Source of the DNA: a virus
IMG/VR virus record: IMGVR_UViG_3300031645_000015
Span: 1 to 23,924 of that record
Length of the DNA stretch: 23,924 nt
Reading direction: 5' to 3' (one strand)
Made by a program: the position numbers and the translations under genes. Shown here piece after piece: positions 11,520-19,203 of this stretch (position 1 is the stretch's first letter; each line of letters opens with the position of its first letter). A model generated the notes under the pieces. That model ran no database searches. It was given only the letters and a program-made list of their open reading frames with translations, and had not been told where the DNA came from.

Positions 11520-13565
11520 ATGATCCGATCACACAACATCGACTGGAACCACATGGTCAAGACCGCCGAAACGGCGTCCTTCAATATCAGCAAGTACGAG
11601 GCTGGCGATATTGTGGTGCTGGACCCGGCTGGTGCGTCTGCACATATCACGATCACGCTGGACGCCAAGTACGACATGAACAAGAAGAGTGGCCCCGTCC
11701 ACTTCCTCATCTCCAGCGCCACGACCACGTATCAGGTGATCATCGCTGACAACAGCCTGTGCTACTCGTTCGCCGCCGACCTGACGCTGGGAAGCGCGAC
11801 CAAGGACCTCACCGGGAAGTTGTTCACGCTGGTCAGCGACAGCACCAAGTGGGCCTACGAGGGGCCGGAAGACGTGGACTTCGAGGGCGACCTGAGCGTT
11901 GACAGCCTCACCTCTGCTGGCGACGTTACCGTGGGCGGCGACGTACTTCTCGCTGACGGACAGGCCATCGAGGGGCAGGGAAGCATCCAGATCACGACCA
12001 AGGCCGTTGCTGCCGAGACCGACGGGTCCGACATCGACATCAACCTCGTTGCGGGCGGCGTGGCTGGCGTTGGCGCTGGTGGAGAAGGTGGCGACCATGC
12101 GACCACTGCCGGCGCTGGCGGTGCGGCCAATGCTGCTGCTGCCGGTGGAACGGGTGGAGACCTGAACTACACGGCTGGCACTGGTGGCGCTGGCGACGAT
12201 GACGTGGGCGCTCTCGGTGTCCCTGGTGTCGGTGGAACCCTCATCACCAAGGCAGGAGCAGGCGGGGCAGGTACTGCGGCAACTCAGGGCGGAGCTGACG
12301 GCGGGGACAACGCCCTCGTGGCCGGTGCCGGTGGGGTCGGCGGTGCGGCGACCGTGGGCGGTGTCGGCGGTGACGCCATCGTTCGTCCTGGTGCTGGTGG
12401 AGCGACTGGTGGAGGCGGGGCCGGTGCAGACGGCGAAGTCAAGATCGGTGACGCGGACACGAGCGCCATCGAGATCGGCAACGCGACTGACAACCCGACC
12501 TTCGAGTTCCTCGGCTCGAGCGACGTGGTTATCGCTGGGAACCTCAGCCCTGCGACCGGCAAGGGCGTTGAGGGCGACGGCAACCTGCTTATCACGACCG
12601 TTGATGCTGCGGCTGACACCGTGGGCTTCACGGCGACCTACGAGTCTGGCGAGGGTGGCGTGGCTGTGGCTGGTGCTGGCGGCGCTGGTGGCGCTCTCGC
12701 TACCACGGCTGGTGCTGGTGGCGCAGGCGTGTCTGGGTTCATCGGTGGAGCGGGCGGGGCTCTCTCTGTCTCCGCTGGTGTCGGTGGAATCGACGCGGAC
12801 ACGAACGCTGGAGCAGGCGGGGCGCTTGCCATCGCTGGTGGCGCTGGTGGTTCGGCTGCGGTCGCTGATGTGGCTGCTGGCGACGGTGGTGCTCTCAGTA
12901 TCGCTGCTGGTGCTGGTGGAGCAGGCGGCGCAGCGGGTGCGGTCGGCGGAAGCGGTGGAGACACCACGGTCAACGCTGGTGCTGCTGGCGTGACTGGCGG
13001 TGCCGGTGCGGGGTCCAACGGGAATCTCCTCATCGGTGCGGCGAACACCTCTGAGCTTCGCTTCGGCAACGCGACCGACAACCCAGGATCCGAGTTCCTG
13101 GGCACTGGCGGCGTGACCATCAACGGCCCGCTGATCACCCTCGCTAATACCCTTACCCTGGCAGTCGCACCGACCGATGATACCGCTGAGGGCGTCAAGA
13201 TCATGGGCGTCGGTGGAGAAGCTGGCATCTTGTTTGGGATGCCTCTCTACAAGGAAGCGACCGCTACCAAGTGGAAGATCGCTGACGCAGTGCAAGGCAC
13301 CGCTCTCTACCCGTGCATTGGGATCGCCCTGGGGTCCGCTGGCGACGGCGACGCGCTTCAGATCCTGCTCATGGGGACCATCGCTGACGCCTCCCGCTTC
13401 GCTGCGCTCACGACCGAAGGGGCTCCGGTGTACCTCAACGACACGGTGGGCACCTTCTCGGAGACCGCACCGAGCGACGCTGGCGACGCTGTGCAGCGGG
13501 TCGGTATCGTGATCGGCGCGGCTACCATGTACTTCAACCCGTCGCTAAACGTGGGCATCGTGTAG
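11520..13565 (+). CDS. Gly/Ala-rich capsid fibre or decoration protein, 681 aa
   Basis: Probably a virion surface protein attached to the head. Layout: N-terminal globular domain (about 1-115), a beta module (about 122-160), Gly/Ala arm 1 (about 178-306), a beta module (about 307-360), Gly/Ala arm 2 (about 376-500), a second copy of the beta module (503-538), and a C-terminal domain (about 550-681). The beta modules share FGNATDNP/IGNATDNP plus EFLG, so the protein holds an internal duplication of some 190 residues. The C-terminus (MPLYKEATATKWKIADA, TEGAPVYLNDTVGTFSETAP, TMYFNPS) resembles head-fibre C-terminal domains such as phi29 gp8.5-type proteins. The arms may form beta-solenoid or polyglycine-II packing. 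Good binding site AGGAG (11509-11513). Confidence 0.7.
   Translation: MIRSHNIDWNHMVKTAETASFNISKYEAGDIVVLDPAGASAHITITLDAKYDMNKKSGPVHFLISSATTTYQVIIADNSLCYSFAADLTLGSATKDLTGKLFTLVSDSTKWAYEGPEDVDFEGDLSVDSLTSAGDVTVGGDVLLADGQAIEGQGSIQITTKAVAAETDGSDIDINLVAGGVAGVGAGGEGGDHATTAGAGGAANAAAAGGTGGDLNYTAGTGGAGDDDVGALGVPGVGGTLITKAGAGGAGTAATQGGADGGDNALVAGAGGVGGAATVGGVGGDAIVRPGAGGATGGGGAGADGEVKIGDADTSAIEIGNATDNPTFEFLGSSDVVIAGNLSPATGKGVEGDGNLLITTVDAAADTVGFTATYESGEGGVAVAGAGGAGGALATTAGAGGAGVSGFIGGAGGALSVSAGVGGIDADTNAGAGGALAIAGGAGGSAAVADVAAGDGGALSIAAGAGGAGGAAGAVGGSGGDTTVNAGAAGVTGGAGAGSNGNLLIGAANTSELRFGNATDNPGSEFLGTGGVTINGPLITLANTLTLAVAPTDDTAEGVKIMGVGGEAGILFGMPLYKEATATKWKIADAVQGTALYPCIGIALGSAGDGDALQILLMGTIADASRFAALTTEGAPVYLNDTVGTFSETAPSDAGDAVQRVGIVIGAATMYFNPSLNVGIV
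12051..13019 (+). repeat. Two Gly/Ala-rich repeat arms (12051-12437 and 12645-13019)
   Basis: Each arm repeats a loose unit of the form GGALxIxAGxGG plus a linker of about 7-11 residues, encoded by GCTGGTGGCGCT-like DNA. The arms are separated by a beta module (12438-12599) that recurs after the second arm (13026-13133). The DNA repetition makes the gene prone to slippage or recombination. Confidence 0.75.
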
Positions 13566-13575
13566 GGGGTGGCTG

Positions 13576-14739
13576 ATGGCTGATCTTCATGTAGGAGTCG
13601 CACAGACTTACGCGACGTTTGCTGACGCTTCCGCAGCTTCCGCAGACGGAGATACCTTTATATTCCACCCTGGGACCTACGCTGCGGCTGTAGTCATCCC
13701 ACACGATAATCAGACGATCACGACCTCCCAGGATGGGGCGGTCGCCATAGATGGCGGCAGCACACCTGGAGCTATCACCCTCACACATAAGGACAACTTC
13801 ATTCTTGGGTTGCCTGGAGACGGGCCGTACCTCACTGTTGACAGCACAGCAAATTGCGTATTGCACTATGGCGGTGACGGTTTTACGGTGCAAGACTGCA
13901 CTTTGATATCGACCTCCACGAATGATGTTAATTTCTGTGTACATCTGTCGAGTGGGGGTTCCGGGGGTACGGGGGCTTTCACCTTCCGACGATTGAAGCT
14001 CAGGGGTCCGGCTGCTTATTCCTTGTACAGATCAAGTGGCATGTGGTTTAATATAAACTACAGCACATGTGTCTTTACCTGTGAGGATCTAGACTTTGCT
14101 CGATGCTATGCTGCCATAGACAACCGAGCCGCTCCCATGGAATTCAACCGTATCACTGTCACGGGCGGGTATGGCACAAACCCACATACCGGGATAGGGT
14201 TCTCGGGTAAGGGCGTCGTAAACACCGTAAAGAACTCGAAGTTCTGGGACCTCAGCCGAGCCTTTGTCGGTCAGGCCGGTGCCAAGCCTCCGGTGGTGCT
14301 CAATTGTACGCTCGATGACAATGCAGAACATTTTGACGTAAGAGTTGCTCTAACCTCCACTATCCAAAACTGCACTCTCACCAACGGTGCTGTTGACTTC
14401 TATCCCACAACTGTACTTACTAACTGCTTATTGTGGAATATTACGGGGACAGCATATACGCAGACGGACTGTGTAGCTGGTACGGTGTCTCCCTACGTGG
14501 ATGCATCCACCCAGGACTATCAATTGTTCGTTGGCTCTGAGGCCGTGGACATCGGGGTGCTCCTCACGGGCATCGTTGATTTTGACTATGATGGCGTTGC
14601 GAGGCCTCAAGGTGCCGCACCAGACGCCGGGGCTTATGAGTATGAGGCTACCGGCGTCGGCGGCACGTCGAGTTGGAACGGGGCAGCGGGTCTCTCTTTT
14701 TGGAACGGACTTACACCAAGCTCCTGGAACGGAGTGTAG
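13576..14739 (+). CDS. Right-handed beta-helix tail/virion protein with C-terminal WNG repeats, 387 aa
   Basis: Likely a receptor-binding or surface protein. The N-terminus (TYATFADASAASADGDTFIF, then HPGTY) is the typical entry to a pectate-lyase-like beta-helix, and the body (about 30-320) shows rung-like strand/turn repeats with NCTL, DCTL, NCLL motifs. Near the C-terminus VDFDYDGVARPQGAAPDAGAYEY matches the end motif of many parallel-beta-helix proteins. The last 23 residues add three WNG motifs (Trp at 367, 376, 384). No catalytic residues can be named. Base composition is visibly more AT-rich than neighbours, with codons such as TTA, ATA and AAT, so the gene may be a recent acquisition. 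GGGGG precedes ATG 13576. Confidence 0.75.
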   Translation: MADLHVGVAQTYATFADASAASADGDTFIFHPGTYAAAVVIPHDNQTITTSQDGAVAIDGGSTPGAITLTHKDNFILGLPGDGPYLTVDSTANCVLHYGGDGFTVQDCTLISTSTNDVNFCVHLSSGGSGGTGAFTFRRLKLRGPAAYSLYRSSGMWFNINYSTCVFTCEDLDFARCYAAIDNRAAPMEFNRITVTGGYGTNPHTGIGFSGKGVVNTVKNSKFWDLSRAFVGQAGAKPPVVLNCTLDDNAEHFDVRVALTSTIQNCTLTNGAVDFYPTTVLTNCLLWNITGTAYTQTDCVAGTVSPYVDASTQDYQLFVGSEAVDIGVLLTGIVDFDYDGVARPQGAAPDAGAYEYEATGVGGTSSWNGAAGLSFWNGLTPSSWNGV

Positions 14740-14748
14740 GGGGATCTC

Positions 14749-14829
14749 ATGGGTGGCCTGACTACTTGGAATGGCGTCGCTGTAACAACCTGGAATGGCG
14801 TCGCCGTTTCAACCTGGAACGGAGTGTAG
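14749..14829 (+). CDS. 26-residue micro-protein made of WNGV octapeptide repeats
   Basis: ATG 14749 lies 5 nt after a GGGGG binding site that immediately follows the previous stop. The product is only MGGL followed by TTWNGVAV, TTWNGVAV and STWNGV, i.e. 2.75 copies of an octapeptide with Trp at 7, 15 and 23. Wobble positions differ between copies (AAT/AAC, GGC/GGA, GCT/GCC, GTA/GTT), which suggests that the peptide sequence is selected. The same WNG motif ends the upstream beta-helix protein, and both genes end in the same TGGAACGGAGTGTAG. It may be a small virion peptide that packs on the beta-helix tail, or a coupling device. Too short for standard gene finders. Confidence 0.55.
   Translation: MGGLTTWNGVAVTTWNGVAVSTWNGV
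14761..14826 (+). repeat. 24-nt tandem repeat encoding the WNGV octapeptide
   Basis: Units at 14761-14784, 14785-14808 and 14809-14826 (partial). The differences between units are silent or conservative. Confidence 0.85.
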
Positions 14830-14838
14830 GAGTAAGCC

Positions 14839-15201
14839 ATGTGGACACCTGTAAAGATCGCCTTCGCCACAGACAATAAGAAGTCTGCGGCCTTCAAGCT
14901 GGCGGCTGACTGCCGCGGGCTTGGGATATACGTCCCCACCATCGAGAGCGCCACCGTGACGCTTGAGGTGTACACCGGGCGGTCTCCCACCGACGTGAGC
15001 AACGATGTTCTGGCCGCTACCGCGGACACAGACTGGGAGCCTCTGTCCGCTGCTTTCTACACCCCGGCTGGCACTGGCGATATCGTCGTGGCCGTGGCTG
15101 AACAGCCCTTCGGTGGCTGCTGGCTGCGGTTCGTGACCAGCAACGTGCAGACCGCAGACCGTACCTTCAAAGTCAACCAGCATGGAGCACTGTCGTCATG
15201 A
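14839..15201 (+). CDS. Hypothetical virion protein, 120 aa
   Basis: ATG 14839 has GGAG at 14829-14832. The protein is beta-rich with repeated strand segments (ATVTLEVYTG, GDIVVAVAEQP, CWLRFVTSN) and no signal or membrane helix, like a jelly-roll or beta-sandwich domain. Its place between receptor-binding-type proteins and neck proteins suggests a small structural or decoration protein. I do not recognise a named family. It overlaps the next gene by ATGA. Confidence 0.65.
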   Translation: MWTPVKIAFATDNKKSAAFKLAADCRGLGIYVPTIESATVTLEVYTGRSPTDVSNDVLAATADTDWEPLSAAFYTPAGTGDIVVAVAEQPFGGCWLRFVTSNVQTADRTFKVNQHGALSS

Positions 15202-15626
15202 TGATGAATGCAGACCCTACGTTCGTGCGTGCGCTACAGGACTACGACCCGCAACTGGACTGCCAGTGGAACGACCACGCCAAGCGGTGGGCCGTTGGCC
15301 GCTGGATACGCAAGGTCCAGCACGAGGGCGAGATCGAACGTGGGGTCAGCATCGGCATGGTGCGCGACCACTTCCATCCCATTTTCCACGTCGAGACGGA
15401 GGACCGAGAGTACCGCCGTCCTGGGCGTGACACCATCGAGTCACTGGTCTACATGGACCTGTGGCAGGGCAAGGGCATGACTGCCAACAGGCGTCGTATC
15501 CTCGCAGAGCAGGAGGCCCAGTCCGACGCCATCGAGCAGGAGCGCATCACGCTCCGCGATGACTCCATTGACGAAGCCGTGAGTTCCATGGACAGCGGCT
15601 GCGGCTTGAGGAAGTGGTGGACCTGA
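15198..15626 (+). CDS. Conserved-looking phage protein of unknown role, 142 aa
   Basis: ATG 15198 overlaps the upstream TGA (ATGA), with GGAG at 15184-15187. The first part has the pattern VRALQDYDPQLDCQWN, followed by strands and a Trp-rich segment (KRWAVGRWIRKV), then an acidic/basic helix (about 90-130). A similar start (acid residues then YDP-x-L-x-x-x-W) is familiar from small proteins near phage neck genes, but I cannot name the family with confidence. It ends TGATG, coupling it to the next gene. Possibly a virion assembly factor. Confidence 0.6.
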   Translation: MMMNADPTFVRALQDYDPQLDCQWNDHAKRWAVGRWIRKVQHEGEIERGVSIGMVRDHFHPIFHVETEDREYRRPGRDTIESLVYMDLWQGKGMTANRRRILAEQEAQSDAIEQERITLRDDSIDEAVSSMDSGCGLRKWWT

Positions 15627-16333
15627 TGACCCTCGGTGAATCACTCACGACCATCCGTGCGCTACTGGGTACACGGGACACGGCCAACATCTGGACCGAC
15701 GCCGTGCTCACGACGCTCATCAACTTGGCGCAGAATCAGATATGGCGCAGGGTGGTGGGCTACAACCCTGACCTCTGCGGGTCAGCGAAGCGGTGTACCT
15801 ACGCCAAGGACCTGTTGAGCCTGGACCTGGAATCAGCCGGCGCGCTGAACAGCGACATCGACGCTGTGCTCTCGGTCTACGCCATGGTGCAGGACGCTGA
15901 TCCGTCCACGAGCAACCCTGCCTACGTGCTGCGTCCCATCGGCCTGGCTGACATCGACTCGACGCGGTACGGCGGCAACCCCTCGGTGACGGCGCTTGCA
16001 GACTACACCCTCCAGTCGGCGCAGTTCCGCTACGCCATGTCTGGAAGGACGATCAATATCCGCCCCATCCCGTCCATCGACCAGTACCTCTGGGTGCGCT
16101 ACATCGCTACCCCCTCGAAGCTGACCGCTGCCGCTGACGAGATATTCGGCGGCGACCTCAAGAGCCTCCACGACGTGGTTCTCTATCGCACCCTGATGCT
16201 TGCGGCAGCGCGTAGCAAGGAAGGGGCCGACCACTACATGGAGCTTGAGCGGACAGCATGGGAGGACTCGTTGACCATCCTCGAGAGCCAGTCCCAGGAG
16301 CCGTTGGGAGTTCGTAATGTCTCCCCCGGTTAG
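15626..16333 (+). CDS. Head-tail adaptor-like protein, 235 aa
   Basis: Likely sits under the portal in the neck of the virion. The N-terminal MTLGESLTTIRALLGTRDTA, then WTDAVLTTLINLAQNQIWRR is typical of phage adaptor proteins (a helix, then W-x-D-x-x-L-x-x-x-I-N-x-A-Q), and the following beta region plus a C-terminal helix with LHDVVLYRTLMLAAARSKEG also fits. I chose ATG 15626, which overlaps the preceding stop (TGATG); GTG 15614 in frame is possible. It overlaps the next gene by 17 nt. Comparison with SU10/P22 gp4-type adaptors would be decisive. Confidence 0.7.
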   Translation: MTLGESLTTIRALLGTRDTANIWTDAVLTTLINLAQNQIWRRVVGYNPDLCGSAKRCTYAKDLLSLDLESAGALNSDIDAVLSVYAMVQDADPSTSNPAYVLRPIGLADIDSTRYGGNPSVTALADYTLQSAQFRYAMSGRTINIRPIPSIDQYLWVRYIATPSKLTAAADEIFGGDLKSLHDVVLYRTLMLAAARSKEGADHYMELERTAWEDSLTILESQSQEPLGVRNVSPG

Positions 16334-18044
16334 GCCAGTCCCCTTCTGGAAGCCCACCGGCATAGACGGGAGCGCGACGTCAGAGTCTCCTTGGGAACTC
16401 CTCCTGAACGTCTTCCCCCAGCCTGACGGCTGGCATTCATTCGGTGGGTGGCGGCGCTGTAGCGTAGGCAAGGCGATCTCTCAGCGGTTGCTGGGTGCTG
16501 GCGTCTTCTTCGATGGTCACAGCGACGCTCTACTGCGCCTGGGCCTGGACGAGACGGCCCGCCTCTTCATCCTGGAAGTGACGGACAGCGACGGCAACGT
16601 CAGGATGCACGTCTACACCAACGCTGGATACGAGCCCGTGGAGGGGATCACCCGCTACTCCATGGCGGCTCTGAACGGCAGGGTGTTCTTCTCCGCTGAC
16701 GGGCGCACGCCCTACGTCTCCGCTGTGCAGGGGACGGACACGGACATCCTCACGACCAACATAGGTGGCGACGAGAACGGCGGGCTCATCTTCGCCATGA
16801 CCGAGTTTCGGGATGGCGTCAACTCCGCGAACTGGGGTTACATCAACGGCAACTTCGGAGCCCCTGTGGTGTGCGCTCATTCCAACAGCGTCTTCTACGG
16901 TGGATTCACCAGCCGCGTTGTTTCCTTCCCCAACGCTCTGACCGACGACCAGCGGATCATCGACCCTAGTTTGGTGGAGACCTCCACGTCGCTGCGGCTC
17001 AACGCTCAGTGCATCTGCTACACCGACGCCGACGATCCCTTCGCCATCGGCCTACGGAACTTCATCCAGTTGAAGACCAAGTACCCAATCACTGCGATGG
17101 TCTCCTGGAAGGACTCGCTGATCGTGCTGACCACCGGCGACGTGTGGAAGATCACTGGCGAGGACAACATCAACTTCGACACCGAGCGGATCTCGGAGGG
17201 TGTTGGGTGCCAGCACTCCTACTCGGCCTGTGCGACCCCTCACGGCGTTATCTTCGGAGACCGCAATGGGCTGCACATCTGCACGGGGGACTCCGTACAG
17301 ACGCTCTCAGCCACCATAGACTTCATGTTCCAGGAGATGACGCCAATCCCCGACTCCTTCTCTGGCCGCAATCTGGTCCCGTTCCAGTTGGACAAGAACT
17401 GGGGAGGCTTTGGCTACATCGGGAGCAGAGAGGAAGTCTGGTGCCCCGTGGCCGAGGCCGGTTCTGCTTCCAAGAAGTACATCCTGGTCTACTCGTTCAG
17501 GACAGGGACGTGGACGGTGCTTGACAGCCTCGCAAGCTCCACGACACCTGCGATGACCAATGACTACGTGGAGACCATAGTTCCCCTGGGGGACCGCATC
17601 TTCGCTGTGTCAGGCAGCAACATCTATGAGGCCATTCCCAACTCGGGGGCTGAGATTGCGTCCTTCGGGTACATGGTTACGAAGCCGTTGCTCATCGACG
17701 AGCAGGCAGAGCAGACGGTCATCGGTTCCAACTTTGTCTTCCGGGACACCCCCGCCAACGGTACGCTTCACCTCTGGGGTGGAGAGACCTGGGCTGATGG
17801 CGACGAGCAGTTTGGGGAGTACACGATCCCTGCTGCGCCTGAGTTCCTCACCGACGAGGCCATGGTCTGGGGTACGGGGAAGTGGGGCGCCAACAAGTGG
17901 ACGGGGGACAAGACCCGCACCTCCCGCATGGACTTCCTGGGCCGCAGCGGATACTGGCGCATCGGCATGACGGCGGGCAGCGCCAAGCGGTGGCACCTCC
18001 GCGGCATGGAATTGCTGGTCCGTCCCAATCCGGTGAAGCGATGA
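16317..18044 (+). CDS. Tail nozzle/stabilisation-like protein, 575 aa
   Basis: Probably forms the short tail tube end below the adaptor. Features: a start rich in Pro/Trp (PVRPVPFWKPTGID), a long all-beta body with propeller-like blades (VFFSADGRTPYVSAVQG; ITAMVSWKDSLIVLTTGDVW; GVIFGDRNGLHICTGD), and a C-terminal half with GRSGYWRIGMTAGSAKRW followed by a final strand. This pattern is seen in nozzle or packaged-DNA-stabilisation proteins of short-tailed phages. GGGAG before ATG 16317 fits well. The overlap with the adaptor gene and the ATGA overlap with the next gene support a joint assembly unit. No enzyme motif is seen. Confidence 0.68.
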   Translation: MSPPVRPVPFWKPTGIDGSATSESPWELLLNVFPQPDGWHSFGGWRRCSVGKAISQRLLGAGVFFDGHSDALLRLGLDETARLFILEVTDSDGNVRMHVYTNAGYEPVEGITRYSMAALNGRVFFSADGRTPYVSAVQGTDTDILTTNIGGDENGGLIFAMTEFRDGVNSANWGYINGNFGAPVVCAHSNSVFYGGFTSRVVSFPNALTDDQRIIDPSLVETSTSLRLNAQCICYTDADDPFAIGLRNFIQLKTKYPITAMVSWKDSLIVLTTGDVWKITGEDNINFDTERISEGVGCQHSYSACATPHGVIFGDRNGLHICTGDSVQTLSATIDFMFQEMTPIPDSFSGRNLVPFQLDKNWGGFGYIGSREEVWCPVAEAGSASKKYILVYSFRTGTWTVLDSLASSTTPAMTNDYVETIVPLGDRIFAVSGSNIYEAIPNSGAEIASFGYMVTKPLLIDEQAEQTVIGSNFVFRDTPANGTLHLWGGETWADGDEQFGEYTIPAAPEFLTDEAMVWGTGKWGANKWTGDKTRTSRMDFLGRSGYWRIGMTAGSAKRWHLRGMELLVRPNPVKR

Positions 18045-18694
18045 TCACCCTGTACCGCCCCATTGACCCAAGCATCTTCACGTCGAAGCAGGCCAAGAAC
18101 CTCGCCGTCGCCGTCGCGAGGCCAGGAGTATTGGTTGCGACCGCGCAGGCTTTTGTGGAGGCCCTTGGGCGCCAGGAGCAGTACATCGTGCTGGCCCCTG
18201 GGATCTACACCATCTACTCGTCGATCACGGTGCGGAACGACAACGTGGTAATCCAGGGCTGTGGGTGGGAGACAGAGATACGATTCGTCAAGGACGCGGA
18301 GTTCCTCTTCTCCGGCGACAACACCACGCTGGCCGATCTCCGCGTCAACGGGAACGACGTTGCCTTCGCCAAGACCTACGCCACCAAGGTTACTGGGTCC
18401 AGGTTCAAGTCGTTCAACGTCTGGTACGAGGACTGTGACGGGGGCCTCTCTCTCCAGGGCTACGGTGCCCACGTCTGGGGTTGTCTGGTGACAGGCCACA
18501 CGACTTGCGGTATCCTGGTGTCAGGCGACAGGTGCCGTATCGCTCAGAACGAAGTCGAGGGGCACAAACGAGGCTTCGGTGACATTCGGATTGTGGGAGA
18601 TAGCAACCTCGTGAACCACAACCAAATACCAGGCGGCGTACCCGGCATCGTGGATGTAGGGGCTGGCAACGACTGGACGGTGAATCTATTCTAG
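18041..18694 (+). CDS. Short right-handed beta-helix protein, 217 aa
   Basis: ATG 18041 overlaps the nozzle stop (ATGA). After an N-terminal PIDPSIFTSKQAKNLAVAVA there is a classical pectate-lyase-type entry (YIVLAPGIYTIYSSITVRND, then NVVIQGCGWETEIRF) and about five to six rungs with rung motifs such as TLADLRVNGNDV and NEVEGHKRGFGDIRI. It is much shorter than a normal tailspike and lacks a clear trimerisation domain. It may be one subunit of a multi-protein spike or a chaperone-like tail protein. The codon use is normal for the window, in contrast to the beta-helix gene at 13576. Confidence 0.7.
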   Translation: MITLYRPIDPSIFTSKQAKNLAVAVARPGVLVATAQAFVEALGRQEQYIVLAPGIYTIYSSITVRNDNVVIQGCGWETEIRFVKDAEFLFSGDNTTLADLRVNGNDVAFAKTYATKVTGSRFKSFNVWYEDCDGGLSLQGYGAHVWGCLVTGHTTCGILVSGDRCRIAQNEVEGHKRGFGDIRIVGDSNLVNHNQIPGGVPGIVDVGAGNDWTVNLF

Positions 18695-18703
18695 GGGGCT
18701 CTC

Positions 18704-19201
18704 ATGTCGATTCCATTCGTAGACGTTACTGACGGGACGGTCGCAACCGCCGCCAGCATGAATAGCAACTTCGCTCTGATCAACGACAAGTTGGACGCGG
18801 CAGGCGGCGACGGTCTCGAGGCCGCGGAGATGAAGGCGAAGTGGTATCGGTCGCAGATGGTGTTCACTGTGGCCGCACCTGCGAACGACGCAGTTTTCGA
18901 CTTCGGCAAAATCATGGTTCCTCCCATCGCTCAGTACGCGGTGGTAGAGGGCCTGTCCGTGGGGGTGGAGGCCATCGCTTCTGGCAGCGTGAAGTGCAGC
19001 GTGTTGGTGAACGGCTCAATCGTGGGCGGCAGTGTGACCGTGACCGCCGCCGCGGGGGTTACTCTCGTGTTCGACAGCCTCGCAGCAACGACCATCGCCG
19101 CCAGCCAGTCCATCAAGATCCAGCAGACATCGAACGCGTACACCGGAGTAACCAACCTCACCGTCTGCCTGTTCCTCAAGCAGATCGACAAGGAGGCGTA
19201 G
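18704..19201 (+). CDS. Small tail-fibre-like protein, 165 aa
   Basis: ATG 18704 is preceded by GGGGG. The N-terminus VDVTDGTVATAASMNSNFAL, followed by INDKL, has the pattern common at the start of phage fibre and baseplate-attached proteins (DG-T-x-x-x-A-x-x-x-N-x-N-F). The rest is a beta-sandwich-like region rich in Val/Thr/Ala (about 50-160), perhaps a jelly roll. Together with the preceding short beta-helix protein it may form a two-part receptor-binding complex. Confidence 0.65.
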   Translation: MSIPFVDVTDGTVATAASMNSNFALINDKLDAAGGDGLEAAEMKAKWYRSQMVFTVAAPANDAVFDFGKIMVPPIAQYAVVEGLSVGVEAIASGSVKCSVLVNGSIVGGSVTVTAAAGVTLVFDSLAATTIAASQSIKIQQTSNAYTGVTNLTVCLFLKQIDKEA

Positions 19202-19203
19202 TC

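Noticed and set aside
12061-12930. Several copies of GCTGGTGG, identical to the E. coli Chi site
   Set aside because: They are the natural coding of Ala-Gly-Gly in the Gly-rich arms; the host and its Chi sequence are unknown, so no recombination role can be claimed.
11529-13295. A 588-codon open frame on the minus strand and long frames in other phases over the Gly-rich gene
   Set aside because: They mirror the repetitive GGT/GCT codons of the + strand gene; the products are Ser/Thr/Arg low-complexity text without domain features.
18841-19203. N-terminal extension of the Gln-rich protein through the fibre-like gene
   Set aside because: The extension is Arg/His-rich shadow sequence opposite a good gene in another phase, and ATG 19204 has a proper ribosome binding site.
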